Assembly (NCBI GenBank): GCA_023213315.1 | Contig: JAKCPI010025175.1 | Coordinates: forward strand, 19,033-83,032 | Origin: Euborellia annulipes | Lineage: Eukaryota > Arthropoda > Insecta > Dermaptera > Anisolabididae | Reading direction: 5' to 3' | Length of the DNA stretch: 64,000 nt | Position numbers and translations under genes: made by a program | The notes under the pieces: model-generated | Seen by the model: only the letters and a program-made list of their open reading frames with translations | Database searches by the model: none | What the model was told of the DNA's origin: nothing | Part shown: piece after piece, positions 11,466 through 21,821 of the stretch | How the letters are laid out: each line of letters begins with the position of its first letter | How positions within the stretch are numbered: the stretch's first letter is position 1

Positions 11466-11662
11466 GGTAGAAATGAGAGATGCAGCCAAGGTTATTTCTT
11501 TATTCATTTAATAATTCACACAGCTGACGTTTCGGTTCCATATCTGAACCATCCTCAGAACTTGCGATAATGACTTTTCGCCAGCTATGAGGATGATTCT
11601 AACACGGAACCGAAACGTCAGCTGTGTGAATTAAACGAATAAAGAAATATCTCATTTCTACC
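11466..11662. mobile_element. Palindromic element carrying paired hammerhead-like cores
   Basis: About 197 bp. The ends GGTAGAAATGAGAGATG and its near-complement CTCATTTCTACC enclose inverted copies of TTCACACAGCTGACGTTTCGG. Each arm carries a ribozyme-like core, intact on the left (minus strand) and eroded on the right. The longer relative at 42.7 kb shares the ACAGCTGACGTTTCGGTTCC segment. Confidence 0.75.
11526..11558 (-). ncRNA. Hammerhead-ribozyme-like core
   Basis: Minus strand order: CTGAGGA (fits CUGANGA), one T, helix GGTTC, loop of 7 nt, GAACC, then GAAA and CGTC. All invariant core positions of a hammerhead are present except for the extra T before helix II. Cleavage would be expected after the GUC that follows GAAAC. 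Activity is not demonstrated. Confidence 0.6.
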
Positions 11663-12213
11663 CTCGTATTAAGTTAAAATTAAATTTCTTTTAGCCAAAA
11701 TAAGCAAACCAATGGCAGTTAGATCAGGAAAGAAATTTTACTTTACCCTAACAGCAGGTACTTGATAAGTTTTCAATTTAAATAAAATATTAATGTCATT
11801 TGTCCTTAAGTTCAGAGGTAGAAATTTCGCTAATTATCTGAAAATGTGGGGATTAGAAAAAATAAGTAGTTTATTTATTCATTTATATCGTTTGGCCTTT
11901 CGGCCACTGAAGGGGCCATTTAGGGGTTTGCACACATTAAATATATATAATTTTCAATCCTAGAGTGCCAAGGAGGCTATGTAGAAAAATAAAAATAAAT
12001 TTGACAAAAAAAAATGTCTTATATTATGATTAGGTCGGAAACTTTTCAGACCACCCTCGTATATCGATAGCCATCGGGGCACGTTCAACATGCCGAGGGT
12101 CCCCCACCCGAGATTTCGCCGCCCTTGGCTTCGCTTAATGCTTTTCTACTCCGTTGCCAGGCCCCAATCAACATTATTATTATTCCAAAGGTAAGAAGGA
12201 ATAGTTGACAAGA
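11663..12213. other. Mixed repeat debris
   Basis: At 11888-11935 GGCCTTTCGGCCACTGAAG resembles the inverted tail of the third SINE family. At 12030-12065 TAGGTCGGAAAC...CCACCCTCGTAT looks like a DNA-transposon end, followed by a GC-richer patch to 12170. No complete element could be bounded. Confidence 0.4.
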
Positions 12214-12515
12214 AGAATGCAGCCAAATTTTATTTAATTTAATAAAAATTCTTAATCACGTGCTAACGTTTCGGTTCGAGTTTAAAGTTCGGAGCTGTGA
12301 TTTTGTCTTTATGGAATTATACAAAACTATTATATCGATAAAGATAGGATAAATCAATAGTATAAAATAGTTTAATAATAATCTCAGAATATTTTTTGCA
12401 TGTATGGCAGGAAATAGAACCTAGTACACAGGAGTAGGACAGGAGCACAGGAGATGGTTCAAACCCGAACCGAAACGTTAGCATGTGATTAAGAATTTAT
12501 ATTAAAATTCGATTT
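12214..12515. mobile_element. Inverted-repeat element with hammerhead-like cores
   Basis: Left arm contains GCAGCCAAATTTTATTTAA and CGTGCTAACGTTTCGGTTCG; right arm contains CGAACCGAAACGTTAGCATG and TGATTAAGAATT. The spacing and the GCAGCC motif follow the pattern of the other ribozyme-like elements. Confidence 0.65.
12448..12479 (+). ncRNA. Hammerhead-like core, 5' part altered
   Basis: CAGGAGA stands where CTGANGA is expected, then T, helix GGTTC, loop AAACCC, helix GAACC, GAAACGTT. The helix and GAAA are intact but the catalytic CUGA is damaged, so this is probably inactive. Confidence 0.45.
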
Positions 12516-13739
12516 ATATTTTGAACAAATTTTGTACAAAATACATATAATCATTTGTTGAAAAAGTGGAAATTCCAAAGAGCAACACTGTCCAAAAATA
12601 TTATAGAGAGAAAATACATTCTTTTTTTGTTACATGCCAGATGCAAAGTAAGAACGTTGACCTAGTGGTCTATTTATTAATTAAATCGCTTCTTTTTTTC
12701 TGAGGGTGTCTAATTTTGATAATTATATATTGCAATATAACAACACGGAAATATATTTAAAAACTTTTAAACTACGCTATCGAAGAATAGATCAAAATGA
12801 ATCATAGTCTAAAGTGGCATCAAATATCTATTTTTATTTCTACTAGTCGAAAGAAAAATTACACTTTCAACAAAGTTGTGTTTTGTTTTTTTATAAAAAG
12901 GAATGGAATGTCTTGTAAAAATAAACAGGTGCTTGCATATATGCCTTGGCGTCTCAGAGCGTTGTTTGTTGTTATTGGCACTTGCCAAAAACAACCTTAA
13001 AAAGAATGATTTTAATCGGGGTCGTGGGGTTAATCAGAGTGTTTTATTCCCCTCACCACCTGACCTTTCGTCAAAAAGTCATCACTTCCCTTGGGGTGGG
13101 GGGGGGTGAAAAGGGCACCAAAAGGGCTTAAGCTCTCTCTCCGTGCAAAATGCCAATCTCCTTGCCTTTTGATGGCTCCCCCCCCATCTCTCAATATGTG
13201 TTGCTTGCTGTTTCGAAAGTTACAAGGACTATAAAATTAGACGACTTGTAATAAAATCTTACGATTACGATATAGCTCATCGATAGATACGAGGGTTTTT
13301 TTTTTTTTTATCTAAAATTCGCAACTATACAATAAGTATTTAATAGAGTCTATTTTTAATATAGAGTCCTTTTATTGTATTGAGCAGATAAAAGATATTT
13401 ATTTCTACTTATAGAGTAGATGGAGAAATTTGGAGGCTTAAACAGGAAGAGAAAAGACTCGTTCCAAATTAATTGCCTAATAAATAGACGTCCAAATTGC
13501 CATAAAAGGCAAACGAGTTGCAAGTTGCCGAGTAGAAAGGCACGAGGAATTGACAATTTTAACAATTTGACACTCAATCAATAAATTTGAAATCAAATAA
13601 ATCAAATAGATAACGAGATAGAGAAAGTTGCATTTATGACCCAAATGTCTAAAATTGATTTAATATTAAAATTACAATTTTGTAATACCTAATATTAAAT
13701 AGAATGTTTCAAGGGATGAGTTTTCGGAGAAGTGGATAA
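12516..13739. other. Unassigned non-coding stretch
   Basis: The overlapping small ORFs at 12797-13131 on both strands do not resemble a protein. G-rich tracts occur near 13092-13106 and C-rich near 13178-13187. Confidence 0.5.
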
Positions 13740-14060
13740 ACAAGGAGCAGTGGCGTAACCAGGGGGGGGGGCGAGGGGGGCGCGAGCCCCCCGCCCAGGC
13801 GCATCGAGCCCTTGGCGCCCCCCGAAACCGGCATAGGCGCCCTACGGCCTCTAAAATATAGCCCAGCGTATGTGATTTTATCATATTCTTTTCATCGATT
13901 GTCTTAAAAAAATTGATTGTTTTCTTTTAAAATTATATTACAACTTGAATTCTACTATTTTAAATGAATTTAATTCCAAAAATAATAAATAACGTATATA
14001 GAGGCTTTATAATTAAATTTTTTTTATTTTGCAATATATAAGCCTTAATTTGATGTTTTA

Positions 14061-15004
14061 GGCTGGTCGTCCACTGGACGCGACAACGCGCTACCGCTAC
14101 AAGCGCTACAACATGCTACAGATCCCAATGTGTGTGAATCAATTGAAGCTCGTCCACTAGAAGCGCGCGACATCACGCTACAACGCGCTTCGAGCGACAA
14201 GGCGCTACAGATCCCAAAAAAATGGGATCTGTAGCGCGTTGTAGCGTCTAACCCTTTGTTTTTCTAACCTAAAATACTCTCACCGGCAAAAAAAAACCGC
14301 AACACTTCGTTTTTTCTTAATAAAATTGATGCAATTGAATTAAAAAAATGTCGATATTCAATTTGTGGGACAAAATAAGATTAAATAGACCTCGAAGAGC
14401 CGCAGTTACTTCATCAATCACTGTTTGTTGGTGTGAGTGTAATTAAATGAATTTTCATAAAATTCTTTTAATTTTTATCAAGTGTTTTATGGATCAACTG
14501 TTTTGCAAATATCAGGTTTGATTTTTCATCATTGTCAGGACCTTTAAAAATAAACATAGAGTATGTTTAATTTATTTTATATTCAACACATACTTATTCT
14601 TTTATGTTCGACATTACAATTTTTTCTGATATATATATATATATTAAATTGATAAAAGATATACATTTTTTGTTTTTTTCACATTGAGTGATTTGGTGAA
14701 GTAACTGCGGCTCTTCGAGGTCTATTTAAAATAACCTTCATCCCAGAATATAAAGTATTTTAAAATAAGATTATTTGAAAATTTAGCGAAAATAAATATA
14801 AATTTCGAGATTTTTATCTTGGTTTTATATTTCAATTTAATTATTTATTAAAATTATATGGATTTGTTTTATTTATTGGTTAGAAATGTATATGAAATTT
14901 GTCAAATGTAGCGCGAAGTAGCGTGCAGTGGACGACCCTTGTCGCGTGTTGTCGCGTCTCTTGTTGTCGCGCTTGTAGCGGTAGCGTCCAGTGGACGACC
15001 AGGC
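14061..15004. mobile_element. Harbinger-like element with 3-bp TTA duplication
   Basis: Ends GGCTGGTCGTCCACTGGACG and CGTCCAGTGGACGACCAGGC, flanked by TTA at 14058-14060 and 15005-15007. Many GCGCTAC and GCGACAA motifs repeat inside each end in opposite orientation. A TWA duplication and subterminal motif clusters fit the PIF/Harbinger superfamily, but no transposase remains, so the class is an inference. Confidence 0.7.
14385..14725. mobile_element. Palindromic MITE at a TTAA site
   Basis: Arms ATAGACCTCGAAGAGCCGCA and complement, then AGTTACTTCA.CAATCACT and AGTGATTTGGTGAAGTAACT. TTAA lies at both edges (14381-14384 and 14726-14729). TTAA duplications are typical of piggyBac, but the end does not start with the usual CCC, so the class stays open. 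It is inserted in the Harbinger-like element. Confidence 0.7.
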
Positions 15005-15057
15005 TTATGGCTGTGGAGATTTACTCAGGAATCGTATAAGCCTTAATATTTAATTTT

Positions 15058-15235
15058 ATGAAATTTAAAACTTTTTTAAGCATGAAGGAATTGAGCTATG
15101 AGACTGAAATGTTATATTTAAGTTAAACAACCCCCGGGGCCGTGAAAATAAGCTTTTACTCAAAATCGGCCAAAAAGTACTAGTATTTTACTGATGTAGT
15201 TTTTCAGTTTTTTTCGATTTTCTCAAAATGAAAGG
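15058..15235 (-). mobile_element. Hairpin-headed element, internal fragment
   Basis: On the minus strand it matches the AGTACTTTTTGGCCGATTTT...AAGCTTATTTT and CAATTCCTTCATGCT blocks. The hairpin is missing. Confidence 0.6.
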
Positions 15236-15239
15236 GCTT

Positions 15240-15360
15240 TTACCATTCTTCAGGCCCGCCCGAGTCCGCCCGGAATTTTTTTATGGCCTCCAAAGCCCGC
15301 CCGGCCCGATCCGCGGGCCGGGTCGGTAACAGGCCTACGGGCCAACCCGTGCAGGGCTCT
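15240..15360. mobile_element. hAT-type end fragment, GC-rich
   Basis: Runs of GCCCG/CGGGC end in CCCGTGCAGGGCTCTA. The complement TAGAGCCCTGCACGGG resembles hAT ends known from many animals. The other end is not found. Confidence 0.45.
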
Positions 15361-15524
15361 AATCGGGGGTTCGGATCCCAGGCAGTCTGATGATTTTATT
15401 TAAGCCATTTGGATACCAAATTTCAAAGCCAAAGTCTTATATGGCCTAAGTTGCCGAAAAGACTGTGTGCATGTGTGTGTGAGTGTGAGTGTGAATGGGA
15501 AAAAAGTGTGTGTTAAAAAAAAAT
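15361..15524 (+). mobile_element. SINE1 copy, 5' truncated
   Basis: Starts within box B (GGGGGTTCGGATCCC), then GGCAGTCTGATGATTTTATT, an abbreviated hairpin segment, and the tail AAGTCTTATATGGCCTAAG with GAAAAGACT. TG/GAG-rich end and A-tract. Confidence 0.8.
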
Positions 15525-15901
15525 GGGGAATGACTTCCCCGAGACTTTCTCGTATGTTCTTTTGGAATTACGTCTGGGTGTGTGTGTGAACACGATTGCT
15601 TAAAAACCAAAGCAGCTAGAGAGATGAAATTTGGTATATGCTCCTTACACTAAAATTGTAGATTTCTATCAACTTTTGGAGTAAATACGTCACTTGGAAG
15701 TAGTACTTCTCCTAATAAGTTTTTTCAGAAATTTCGAAATTTTCAATTTCTTTGTTATATTATGATAAAATACTCAATTTTAAAAAGTTTATTCTTTGAT
15801 ATTTTTCCGAAAACTGAATAGTTTTTGAAATAATCACAGAAGAAAACGACATTTTTCGTAAAAGCAAAGAAAAATCAAAACAAAATCATACAGGTGTCAT
15901 T
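15525..15901. other. Unidentified repeat-like segment
   Basis: ATTACGTCTGGGTGTGTG followed by CAGCTAGAGAGATGAAATTT looks like repeat sequence, but no second copy is in the window. It lies between two SINE1 copies inside the hAT. Confidence 0.35.
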
Positions 15902-15915
15902 AAAAAACATGTAAA

Positions 15916-16175
15916 GCCCACGGGGCGTGGTGTAGAGGTTAGCGTGCTAACCTCATATACCAAACGTCGCGGGTTCGGACCCCAGGCAGTCCGATGATTT
16001 TATTTAAGCCATCTGGATACCAGATGGCTTAAATAAAAATGCCTGGACCCTAATATATATAAATTCATAAATAACGGTTATCGTAAATGTCTTATATGGC
16101 CTGAGCTGCCGAAAAGACAGTGTGAATGTGGGTGTGAGTGTGAGTGTGAATGAGAAAAAAAGTGTGAATGTTTTT

Positions 16176-16201
<26 letters not shown>
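15916..16201 (+). mobile_element. SINE1, full-length copy
   Basis: Complete: box A-like GTGGTGTAGAGGTTAGCG, box B-like GGGTTCGGACCCC, the AAGCCATCTGG/CCAGATGGCTT hairpin, tail GTCTTATATGGCCTGAG...GCCGAAAAGAC, GT/GAG-rich end and a long A-tract. AAAAAACATGTAAA flanks it (15902-15915; 16202-16215). In this copy the tail helix reads TGTCTT/AAGACA rather than AGTCTT/AAGACT, a paired change. Confidence 0.9.
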
Positions 16202-16208
<7 letters not shown>

Positions 16209-16410
16209 ATGTAAATATAAACAAATGAATTTGTTTAACAAATTCGCCGAGGCAATTACAGGACGCAAGAAATTTGCCCGCCGAAGGTGGGCAATTGCTC
16301 GCCGAAGGCGAGCAAGGGGGTCCAGGGGGCGGAGCCCCCTGGAAAATCGGCGCCCTAGTTGAGCTTCGCCCCCCCCGCCCTCAAAGGCTGGTTACGCCGC
16401 TGACAAGGAG

Positions 16411-16718
16411 AACTCAAATTTGAGGTTTTTTAAAATAATAATTTTAATTATATCGATATACTCATAGAAAAATGTTACGTAACTTGACTTGAAGATTCAA
16501 GTCCAGTGTAGAATAAGATTCTTTTTGATTGTATCTAACAAGGGGAGTGCATAGCCTTCATGTCACCGATTTTAACGAAAATTTTTTTTATGTGTAGTAC
16601 TTAATGAAAAACAAATTCTGTTAAAGCGAGAGAACGCACTTCTCAACCGTTTGTTTAAAAAAAAATGTTAAAGATTTTGCCAACATGCCTCAAGCCGTTG
16701 CTAACAATAACATTAAGA
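16411..16718. other. Unassigned stretch
   Basis: Non-coding AT-rich DNA between the hAT and the next palindrome; nothing recognised. Confidence 0.5.
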
Positions 16719-17250
16719 AAAGCCTGTGTGGCTAGATCGGATTCTTTGTAAACATGAAATCTCGAGTTCGAATCTCGCCGAGTGCAACTATTTTTTTTTT
16801 GTTTTAAAAAATATTTTATAATATTAATAAATAAATAAAGTGTTTTTTAATTATTGGCTTTTAATTTTTAACATGTTCCATATATTTAAAGAAAATTCAA
16901 ATGCTTTCTGTCAAAAATATAATATAAGGAAATATTTAATATTATTGTAAATTTATTTATGTGTTCAATTAATAGTAATATATTTCTCGTATAATATTAA
17001 ATATTTTCTTATACTGTATTATATTTTTGACAGAATTTTCTTTAAATATATGGAACATGTTAAAAATTAAAAGCCAATAATTAAAAAAACACTTTTTATT
17101 TATTTATTAATATTAAAAAATATTAGAAATCAAAAAAAAAAAAAAAAAAAAAATTACACAAAAAAAAAATTATTGCACACAGCGATATTTGAACTCGAGA
17201 TTTCGTGTTTACAAAGAATGAAAGCTATTGTTCCACCCATTGAGGCTTTT
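16719..17250. repeat. Large palindrome with a tRNA-like head in each arm
   Basis: Arms of about 260 bp pair through long perfect runs (for example TTGGCTTTTAATTTTTAACA / TGTTAAAAATTAAAAGCCAA). Each outer arm has TTCTTTGTAAACA.GAAATC then TCGAGTTCGAATCTC, a good box B. The arrangement is two tRNA-derived SINE copies head-out, or an inverted duplication of one. The left box B is intact; the right has two changes. Confidence 0.75.
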
Positions 17251-18329
17251 GTAAATGTTATATTTTTTATTTCAATATCATCTTAGTAGTAACAACCTAT
17301 ATTGATAAAAATTTAATTATTTAATTCCATTTCACAAACTGTACGTTTTCATATTTCCTGAATCTACTACATAAACGTTAAAATTAAATATTTGATGCCC
17401 ACCTTTGCTATAATTCTTTGATATTTATGATGTCTATTACTTAAAAGAAACAATAAAGATTCAATCATGTTTTTTTGAACAATAAGTCCTTTTTATTCTA
17501 TATATGCATAAAATTCGATTTTTTTTTTATTGAAATATTTTTCGCTTTGATAAGCATTTCCGTTAATGGCCAAGCTAATCTTTTTTTTTTAATGTCAATG
17601 TACACTTACTTATTACAATTCTGACTAAATAATTGATTATTCAATTATATATTTTTATTTTTTTTTAATATTAAAATTGTTTGACAATCTGCCCATCTGG
17701 TTAGCGTGTCATTTCAAGTCTATTGTGTGTTGTGTGTGTTATTTGCATAGCGGGGTGGTGGGGGGCGACATTAGCGATCGAATCCAAAAAAAAAAAAAAA
17801 AGAGAGTGGACTCCATGAATCATGGCCGGGTGCATTTGGGCATTTCCCCTTCCTTAGGGAACACAAACAAGCTGAAGGCACTGAAACAACCTTCTCTGAA
17901 AACGAAGAGACATTTCAGATGCACTTGACTTGACTATCTATCGATCGTTTTTTTTTTTTTTTCTAGCGTTCCTCAAGCATGTTCTTATTTTTTTTTTATT
18001 TAATATTAATAGATGAAAGCGATTGAAAGATTGCCAAAAAAGATGCTTATACTCTCTCTCTTTCTTTCTCCTATATATATATTTATTACAACGTTTCTTA
18101 TCAAAACAAAAAATTAACAAGATATAAAAAAGCAACAAAATGGACCAATAAAATCAAACAATAAGAAGAATATAGCTGTATAGAATTTATAAACATATAA
18201 ATAAGTTCTAATCCAATTTGTATCAGAAGTCAAATTCATTTAAAATAAAAATTTAAGATTTTATTTTATTTATTTTTTTTTTCCTTTGATTTATTATAAA
18301 AATTAAAATTGAACTTTCCATCTTAAATA
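17251..18329. other. AT-rich unassigned stretch
   Basis: Poly-A/T runs, TGTG-rich patch 17720-17740, no credible gene. The ORF at 17677-17928 crosses a poly-A tract and resembles no protein. Confidence 0.55.
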
Positions 18330-18381
18330 ATAGGAAAGGTTTCAAGGTTTTTTATTAATTAAAATTAACACTTAATACTTA

Positions 18382-18405
18382 TTTCGACATTACTGTCATC
18401 ATCAG
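18382..18405 (-). ncRNA. Hammerhead-ribozyme-like core, GNRA-capped
   Basis: Minus strand: CTGATGA, T, helix GACA, loop GTAA, helix TGTC, GAAA. The 4-bp helix II has a GNRA tetraloop (GTAA). Sequence after GAAA is TAAG rather than CGTC, so the cleavage-site side is less typical. Confidence 0.6.
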
Positions 18406-18844
18406 AAGTGGTTTTCTAAAATGAATACATCGTGAAGTTATCATATACATTAAATACATCATAAAAACATATGTTTACAAAGATGGTGTGTGTGAATACT
18501 TAGTATTATGATACATAGATGGTGTTACTGTTGCATATATGGCGGGTATAGTTGAATACATAGATTGCTCAAATATGTTTTGTGCCTAGAATATACTAAT
18601 TAGTAGGGTCTTATATAAGTCTAATTGTTCATTAACTATGTTTTTTCCCACTAATTAGTATATTCTGAGCACAAAACATATTTGAGCAATCTATGTATTC
18701 AACTATACCCGCCATATATGCAACAGTAACACCATCTATGTATCCTAATACTAAGTATTCACACTCACCATCTTTGTAAACATATGTTTTATGATGTATT
18801 TAATGTAGATAACTTCACGACGTATTCATTTTAGAAAACCACTT

Positions 18845-18868
18845 CTGATGATGACAGTAATGTCGAAA
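18845..18868 (+). ncRNA. Hammerhead-ribozyme-like core, GNRA-capped (inverted partner)
   Basis: Plus strand copy of the same motif: CTGATGA, T, GACA, GTAA, TGTC, GAAA, then TACGTATT. Identical to the partner over all 24 positions although the surrounding arms differ at several places. Confidence 0.6.
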
Positions 18869-19207
18869 TACGTATTAAGTGTTAATTTTAATTAATAAAA
18901 AACCTTTAAACACATAACCTAGTGTATTTTACCTTTCATATATACATAATGTTTAAACTTGAGCTTACGGTAGAAAGTTTAAATCTACAATAATTAAATA
19001 ATAGGTTTTAGATGCAGCATTATTTAATTAATAGCCTGCCTTCGACGGGAGTTTGTTTTTTTATAAACCTACTTTAATATACTTTTTTTAATGTAATAGT
19101 TAGAGTAATTTTATTTTTGAACATAAGAAAATGGTGTTTTATTATGGGGTGAATTGAAAAATTAAAAAAATGAAGTTTTTTTTTTCATATTTTGTCAAAC
19201 TTTAGGG

Positions 19208-20702
19208 CAGTGGTTTCCAAACTGTATGTTACCACGCCTCCCTTAAAAATATTTAATCTTATGACGCCTCCCCCCTCCCCATTTTATAAAATAATACAAA
19301 AACAAACATTTTTAATGTTAAAATATATAAATTTATATAAAAATATTTTTTTAATTTATTCTTATTTATATTAAAATTAGCAATCATTTGGAAATTTGAT
19401 AGGAATTAGGGGGGGCAAAATTTAATTTTCCGCCCCCTCATAATTTTCTATACAAAATTCATATCATTTTACTTTTTTTTTAGTAAATCTTTCTTTAATT
19501 GCCGCCCCCCTGATATCTGCCGCCCGGGGCACACGCACCCACTGCCCCCCCCCCCCCTAGATCCGGCCTTGCTTTAAGGAAATGCGAGTCTTCACCGCGA
19601 AATTACTCTCAAAATAATTTGAATATATTTATAAATAATTTTTTAATTTTTAACTCTTAATCCACCCCTTTGTAAAAGAAAAGTATATTAAGGAAATTTG
19701 ATTAACAAAAATATAGGCCTAATAGATAAATAATGATGACTTAAGAAAAGATAAAAAAATGCCCTCAGGCTTGATGTAGTTAAAAAATTATTATTTTTTT
19801 TTTCAATGACACCTACACTCCCCCTCCCCCTTATATTCACCCTCTACCCTTAGTGAAATACAAAATATTTAATTTCATATTCAAAAGAATCGTTTTTCGC
19901 AGTCAAATTATTTGTTTCTATCATTTTTTTCTTTCAAAGATAAAATGCATAATAATTACCTTTAATAAGACGCTCAAGAGGGTGTGTTGGCTGACGGGGT
20001 GGTCAGGGTGGGTTACACTATATTAATTATTCACTTTGATTCACTTTAAACACAAATAAAAAAAAAAAACAGAGGAACTCGCCGCCTGCCGCGCGGCCAC
20101 ACACTCGACTGAACGAGAATCTCGACTCTCTCTCTGTTTGTATAGGAATAAATAGATGAAAATAACAATTCCCTTTTTATTAAAAGTAAAAAAATACCTT
20201 TTGCTCTTATCTAACTTTATTTATAACTGGAAAAGAATGTGAACAAGTGATTTGGAATACTCCAAGGCCTTTCTTAAATAATCAACCCTTCATCGCCCCT
20301 AAACAAAATAATAATCAACTCTATTTTTTGAGTATTTTCTATTTATTTGGCTTCGATTTAGCTAAAATAAATTTAAAAAACATTTTTTTTCAATTTTTCA
20401 CCCTCTTATCCAATCTTAATAAATAAAATAATTAACAATGCTATCGCCTTCGGCGAGCTTCGCGTCTAGTCAGAAAAAAAATTAAAACCCTGAAAAACTT
20501 CCATGGATTCGCCTTTGGGTATTTATTCATATTTATTATTTTAATTAAAAACCTCCCTCCCAGAATCTTGTATATTTTATTATTTTATTTATAAAACTAA
20601 CAAACATTTGGAAAATTGATCTTGGTGGCCAATATTCGCGCCTCCCCTTAGACTAGTCCGTGCCTCCCTAGGGAGGCGGGGCTCACAGTTTGGAAAACGC
20701 TG
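19208..20702. mobile_element. hAT-type element, CAGTGGTTTCCAAACTGT family
   Basis: Ends CAGTGGTTTCCAAACTGT and ACAGTTTGGAAAACGCTG with exact 8-bp duplication CTTTAGGG (19200-19207; 20703-20710). The sister at 47660-48233 is short and inverted. About 1.1 kb between 19400 and 20560 is extra; it starts after CATTTGGAAA and ends before a second CATTTGGAAA-containing stretch, so it may be an insertion with a duplication. It includes a hAT-like end CCTAGATCCGGCCTTG near 19570 and GC-rich patches. Confidence 0.88.
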
Positions 20703-20710
20703 CTTTAGGG

Positions 20711-21599
20711 TCTATGCGTGTCCGGAAGATGTCAGCCGATTTTGATAAATTTTTTATATTTTTTTTTGTCTATATAATACACAACTTTACAACTTCGAAA
20801 TAAAAAAAAAATGAATTTTTTCGGCCCACCCTAATATATCTCTGAAGATGATTGAAACTTCAAACTTATGCCAATAATATAATTTCAATTAGATTCCCAT
20901 ATATTATTATATTTTCTAAGCTAAATAAATTGGAAGAAGAATTCTTTCAAAATAGGCCTACAACTTTAATTTTACATAAAACTTAATCCTCTTTAAAGAA
21001 AAAAAGAGGAATTTCTTATTATTTTGCTTTTGCTCTATATTATTTTACTAAATATGATAGCGAAAAAGAGAGAGAGAGATATTCGTATTATGAAAGAGTT
21101 CTCGTTTATATTTAATCGGAATGTAAATCATTCTTTTTTTTTTTTTAGTTTAAATTCAAGTTGAAATAAAAAGAAGAAAGATTGAATGTTTTTTTTTTTT
21201 TATTTCATCTTGGATATCATGCTGGTGTCAAGTCTCTCTCGCTCTGTGTGTGAGTGTTTAAACCAAATTTCATCTCTCTCTCTCTCGTTCACACTCTTAC
21301 TCTTGAATCTCATCCCAACCGGAAGTCCTAACGAGAGGAGCCCCTATCCCTTATCCACATCCCTATATATCCTTATCCCTTCCAACTCAATGCATTGTGC
21401 TCGAATTAACGGCTCCAATGGATTTCTCTTCCTTTTGCTTGAACAAAAGGATTAAAAAAAAAACTTATAATACTTTTTTTTTACCTCTCTCTATCTCTTT
21501 CTGATTGAAATTATATTTAATAATATAACAACATCTGGATCAGGAAATAATTTTTTAACCCAACGACTAAAGTTTATATATTAAAAAAAAAAAAAAAAA
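20711..21599. other. Unassigned stretch with CT-rich tracts
   Basis: CT runs at 21226-21300 and poly-T runs. The 89-codon ORF at 21186-21455 is mainly translated CT repeat, so I do not call it. Confidence 0.5.
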
Positions 21600-21735
21600 T
21601 TAAATTTATGAGTTGTTTTAAAAGATAATTTATTAAAAAAAAAAAAAAAAAAAAAAAAAACGTTTTGGGGAAATTCTAATTGAGATTGTTGACGTTTCAT
21701 TCTCATCATCAGGATGAAAATTGCATCACGTGACT
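21600..21735 (-). mobile_element. Ribozyme-like element fragment
   Basis: At 21691-21712 on the minus strand: CTGATGA, T, then GAG, a 3-nt gap and directly GAAACGTC. Helix II is nearly lost. A long poly-A lies next to it. Confidence 0.45.
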
Positions 21736-21821
21736 GTCTATAAGTAAGCATGTATATAAACATTATTATTTTTTATGTACATTTATTTATTTGATTGTTA
21801 ATAGTTATCTTCTATTAAGAT

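Larger units (their letters stand above)
13748..16402. mobile_element. hAT-type element, CAGTGGCGTAACCAG family, packed with later insertions
   Basis: Ends CAGTGGCGTAACCAG and GGTTACGCCGCTG, with exact 8-bp duplication ACAAGGAG at 13740-13747 and 16403-16410. Two short relatives (42934-43193, 50130-50376) are about 250 bp and share the internal ends (GGCATAGGCGCCCTA, AATTATATTACAACTT), so nearly all the 2.6 kb between 13950 and 16230 is inserted material: a Harbinger-like element, a MITE, repeat fragments and two SINE1 copies. No transposase ORF. Confidence 0.9.
18330..18998. mobile_element. Large palindromic element with paired, intact hammerhead-like cores
   Basis: Arms of about 260 bp (18339-18600 and 18645-18908) are nearly identical in reverse, including CTATGTATTCAACTATACCC and complement. 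Each arm carries a ribozyme-like core close to its outer end, then AAGTGTTAATTTTAATTAAT. To the right a single-copy tail ends GAAAGTTTAAATC; the same tail follows the sister element at 22.9-23.2 kb, so the true right end is near 18998. Confidence 0.8.

Noticed and set aside
12797..13131. Cluster of overlapping ORFs on both strands
   Set aside because: Sense and antisense ORFs cover the same bases, run through a poly-G tract and show no family pattern.
21186..21455. 89-codon ORF, possible small secreted protein
   Set aside because: Most of it translates poly-T and CT microsatellite; the hydrophobic and Ser-rich look is compositional.
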